A DNA stretch of 64,000 bases from Liolophura sinensis (Eukaryota; Mollusca; Polyplacophora; Chitonida; Chitonidae): positions 15,259,501 to 15,323,500 of the forward strand of contig NC_088303.1 of NCBI RefSeq assembly GCF_032854445.1. Reading direction: 5' to 3'. Below are positions 61,722-64,000 of this stretch, in pieces; the first letter of the stretch is position 1; every line of letters begins with the position of its first letter. A program made the position numbers and the translations under genes. Under the pieces are notes generated by a model, which was given only the letters and a program-made list of their open reading frames with translations, was not told the origin of the DNA and did no database searches.

Positions 61722-61799
61722 TACCATAATGCCGGCCGCCATCGTATAAGTGAAATATTCTTGAGTACGGCGTTAAACACCAATCAAATAAATAAATAG
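61722..61799 (+). repeat. SINE-A 3' end inserted in the LINE
   Basis: ACCATAATGCCGGCCGCCAT, CGTATAAGTGAAATATTCTT, GAGTACGGCGTTAAACACCA and an AATAAATAAATAG tail. It lies exactly between the gag and endonuclease remnants, where about 600 bases of endonuclease are missing. Confidence 0.9.
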
Positions 61800-61868
61800 T
61801 TAGAGCAGCACAGCTCAGTTTCGCTAAATGACAGCGAGGGCACAAGAATAGACTTTGGCACAAGTAAC

Positions 61869-62416
61869 ACCATGGTCATAGATCTCACTATATCACTATA
61901 CCCCTGATCTCGCCCCTGAACCAGACTGGCATGTTATACCAGACACACCATGGTCATAGATCTCACTATATCACTATACTCCTGATCTCGCCCCTGAACC
62001 AGACTGGCATGTTATACCAGACACATCATGGTCATAGATCTCACTATATCACTATACTCCTGATCTCGCCCCTGAACCAGACTGGCATGTTATACCAGAC
62101 ACACCATAGTCATAGATCTCACTATATCACTATACTCCTGATCTCGCCCCTGAACCAGACTGGCATGTTATACCAGACACACCATGGTCATAGATCTCAC
62201 TATATCACTATACTCCTGATCTCGCCCCTGAACCAGACTGGCATGTTATACCAGACACACCATAGTCATAGATCTCACTATATCACTATACTCCTGATCT
62301 CGCCCCTGAACCAGACTGGCATGTTATACCAGACACATCATGGTCATAGATCTCACTATATCACTATACTCCTGATCTCGCCCCTGAACCAGACTGGCAT
62401 GTTATACCAGACACAC
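61869..62416. repeat. Minisatellite of 78-bp units, 7 copies, made from LINE endonuclease sequence
   Basis: Unit starts CCATGGTCATAGATCTCACT and ends ATGTTATACCAGACACA. Copies are nearly identical, differing at two or three sites (CACCA/CATCA, TGG/TAG). 78 is 26 codons, so an unrelated frame stays open for 172 codons; that frame is not the endonuclease frame and I do not call it a gene. Confidence 0.97.
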
Positions 62417-63440
62417 TTTGGCAGTGACCACTTCGCCATCCTAAACTGAACTTTGTAGGTCACCTCAAATGGAAGTAAACTCTAACAACCCTGAACAAAC
62501 CTAACTGGGGAATTTTTAAAAAAATTACCAAAATATATCTGTTGACGACGACTGCTTAGATATAGACTTATTCAAACAAAATTTAACTGATGCTCTACTC
62601 AGCAGTGCAGGAAAACACTCTATTTCGTCACATTATAAAAGATCTACATGTATAAATCCGGTTCCAGGACGGAACAGCGAATACGCGAAAACTGTAAGAA
62701 AAGCAAAGTGTCAATACGGAAATTTAAAAGAATCAGATTTCTAACTCACCACGCAAAAACACCATTATTAAAAGTTGCAGCTTTTAAGTCAGTCACTCTT
62801 GCAAAAGCCAAATACTGGGATGACTATTGTGACATGATATATACAACAACAACAAAGAAAAAAACAAATCAAAGCAAAACCAAACATTTGTAAGGCAAAG
62901 CAATCAACCAAATCCCAGTTCTGTATCGCGAACACAAAACCAATCGGGCGGGGGATGGAGAGCTGAATGCTTCGCCACATCCTTCGCTGATAAAAGCAGG
63001 TACCGAAATTTTAATCCCTCTTTAAACCAAATCAAGGATAACACAGTTTTACAAAAGGACTCCGACGCCCACGCGGAGCCTTATCTTAACAAAGACATGA
63101 ATATCAGAGAGCCCTTCACTGCAAAAAGGAAACCTCGCCAAGTGAAGACAAAGTAGGCCACAAAATTCTTAAACCTTTACCATTAAAACCACGAAACATA
63201 ATACCGGTACTGAAACTGATAAATACAAGTCGGATAGAAAGACAGCTCCCACAAACTTGGAAATCGTTCGTTGTCACACCCATTTCCAAAACCCGGAAAA
63301 AATTCATCAGACAACTCCTACCGCCCAGTGTAACTCACCTCATGTTTCTGTAAACTACTGGAAACCATGGTTGAAAACAGGCTAGAATTTCCCATAAACA
63401 AGAATATTTTGAGCGTACAAAGTAGATTGAGAAAAGATTT

Positions 63441-63860
63441 TCGCGTATAACACTACTATCACTATAATGACGTCCCACTATTTCGGACATTGAAAATTAA
63501 GCCCATCAATTTAACCATTAGGCCCTATATGGCTATACTTTTTAACTGTCTTGTTAACACGCCCATGATTTCCTAAAATGGGCTGAAGCTGAAGCCATTC
63601 GTGCAGACTGCGTGGAAGCCGTGGCAGATGTGTAGTACATCATGTGTATTCACCAGAACGGAATACTCGGATTTTAATTAGCTTCCATATACGCTTATAT
63701 ACATATAGTTTCTGCTGTTTCCTCAACATATCAAATTGCTGTCACTACAAGTGGGACACAGAAAGGTGGAGTTATGTGTTATACACACGTGAGTTTGTTG
63801 CCCATAGGCTACTGTACATAGACCGATAGGACAACACACCATTTTGAGTAATTCTAAAGC
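63441..63860. other. Spacer after the LINE remnant, nothing recognised
   Basis: Where the 3' part of the LINE reverse transcriptase would be expected, no RT motif is visible in any frame. Confidence 0.5.
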
Positions 63861-64000
63861 GGGTGAGTGCTGGGTGTTTATCGTCGTACTTAACAATTTT
63901 TCACTCATGTGACGACGAAGGAGTCCTTAGAATGCACGTAATATGTCGCCTTGTTGCAGAACTTATTTCCACTGCTTTTTTATCTAGTGCTGATTCACTG
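63861..64000 (-). repeat. SINE-B, continues past the window end
   Basis: GGTGAGTGCTGGGTGTTTAT, CAATTTTTCACTCATGTGAC, GACGAAGGAGTCCTTAGAAT and TTTATCTAGTGCTGATTCAC match the copy at 32845 base for base in order. Confidence 0.93.

Larger units (their letters stand above)
61140..63440 (+). mobile_element. Degenerate non-LTR retrotransposon (jockey/CR1-like), ORF1 and ORF2 remnants
   Basis: Broken by many frameshifts and stops. ORF1 (about 61190-61710): GGDLNLWCRSEAHIQKLL, typical of the gag region, then a CCHC-type knuckle ACANCKHSHSVGCKGNEAYK near 61455. ORF2 endonuclease C-terminus: LNDSEGTRIDFGTSNTMVI at 61820-61876 and GSDHFAIL at 62410-62440, with the segment between them tandemly amplified. 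Linker to reverse transcriptase: NWGIFKKITKIYL near 62505. RT start: ETDKYK-type region, then WKSFVVTPISKPGK and LTSCFCKLLETMVENRLEF near 63260-63390, pieced across shifts. The endonuclease N-terminus and the RT catalytic YADD region are missing. Clade placement is from the gag knuckle plus RT wording only. Confidence 0.85.

Noticed and set aside
61931-62449. 172-codon open frame with 26-residue repeats
   Set aside because: It is the wrong frame of a 78-bp minisatellite (a multiple of three stays open automatically) derived from a LINE endonuclease.

Overview
This is a window of animal nuclear DNA: spliced genes with GT-AG introns, AATAAA signals, AT-rich spacers and dense repeats. A lophotrochozoan, most likely a mollusc (a brachiopod is possible), is suggested by a nicotinic-receptor-type subunit, a secreted WAP-domain protein of the kind common in shelled invertebrates, and many copies of a tRNA-headed SINE whose tail (ending in AATAAATAAAT runs) I associate with molluscan genomes. 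The species call is inference.

Layout. 1-2190 is a satellite array of about 42-44 bp units. 2431-17206 (minus) holds five exons of a secreted WAP four-disulfide-core protein with a 12 kb first intron; its 3' end is missing. 19436-19507 is an initiator tRNA-Met. 23130-24060 (plus) is an intact two-exon ceramide-1-phosphate transfer protein (CPTP-like), followed by a foldback transposon. 30209-36129 (minus) is a large C2H2 zinc-finger gene lacking its first exon; two compensating one-base shifts destroy fingers 3 and 4. 44295-51314 (plus) is a chymotrypsin-fold serine protease whose triad and splice sites are present but whose coding exons carry four frameshifts. 53787-59652 (plus) is an intact six-exon Cys-loop receptor subunit. 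61140-63440 is a dead jockey/CR1-type LINE in which part of the endonuclease domain has become a 7-copy, 78-bp minisatellite.

The genes are unrelated and do not form a functional cluster. Repeats dominate the rest: about ten minisatellites (periods near 28, 29, 42, 44, 55, 60, 61 and 78 bp), two tRNA-headed SINE families (called A and B here), and at least four sets of inverted-repeat, MITE-like elements. All long C/G homopolymers (15 bases or more) lie in or next to SINE-A core sequence.

Exon boundaries were worked out by hand from splice motifs, phase agreement and protein similarity. No database search was possible. SINE, MITE and minisatellite edges are approximate to some 5-20 bases.
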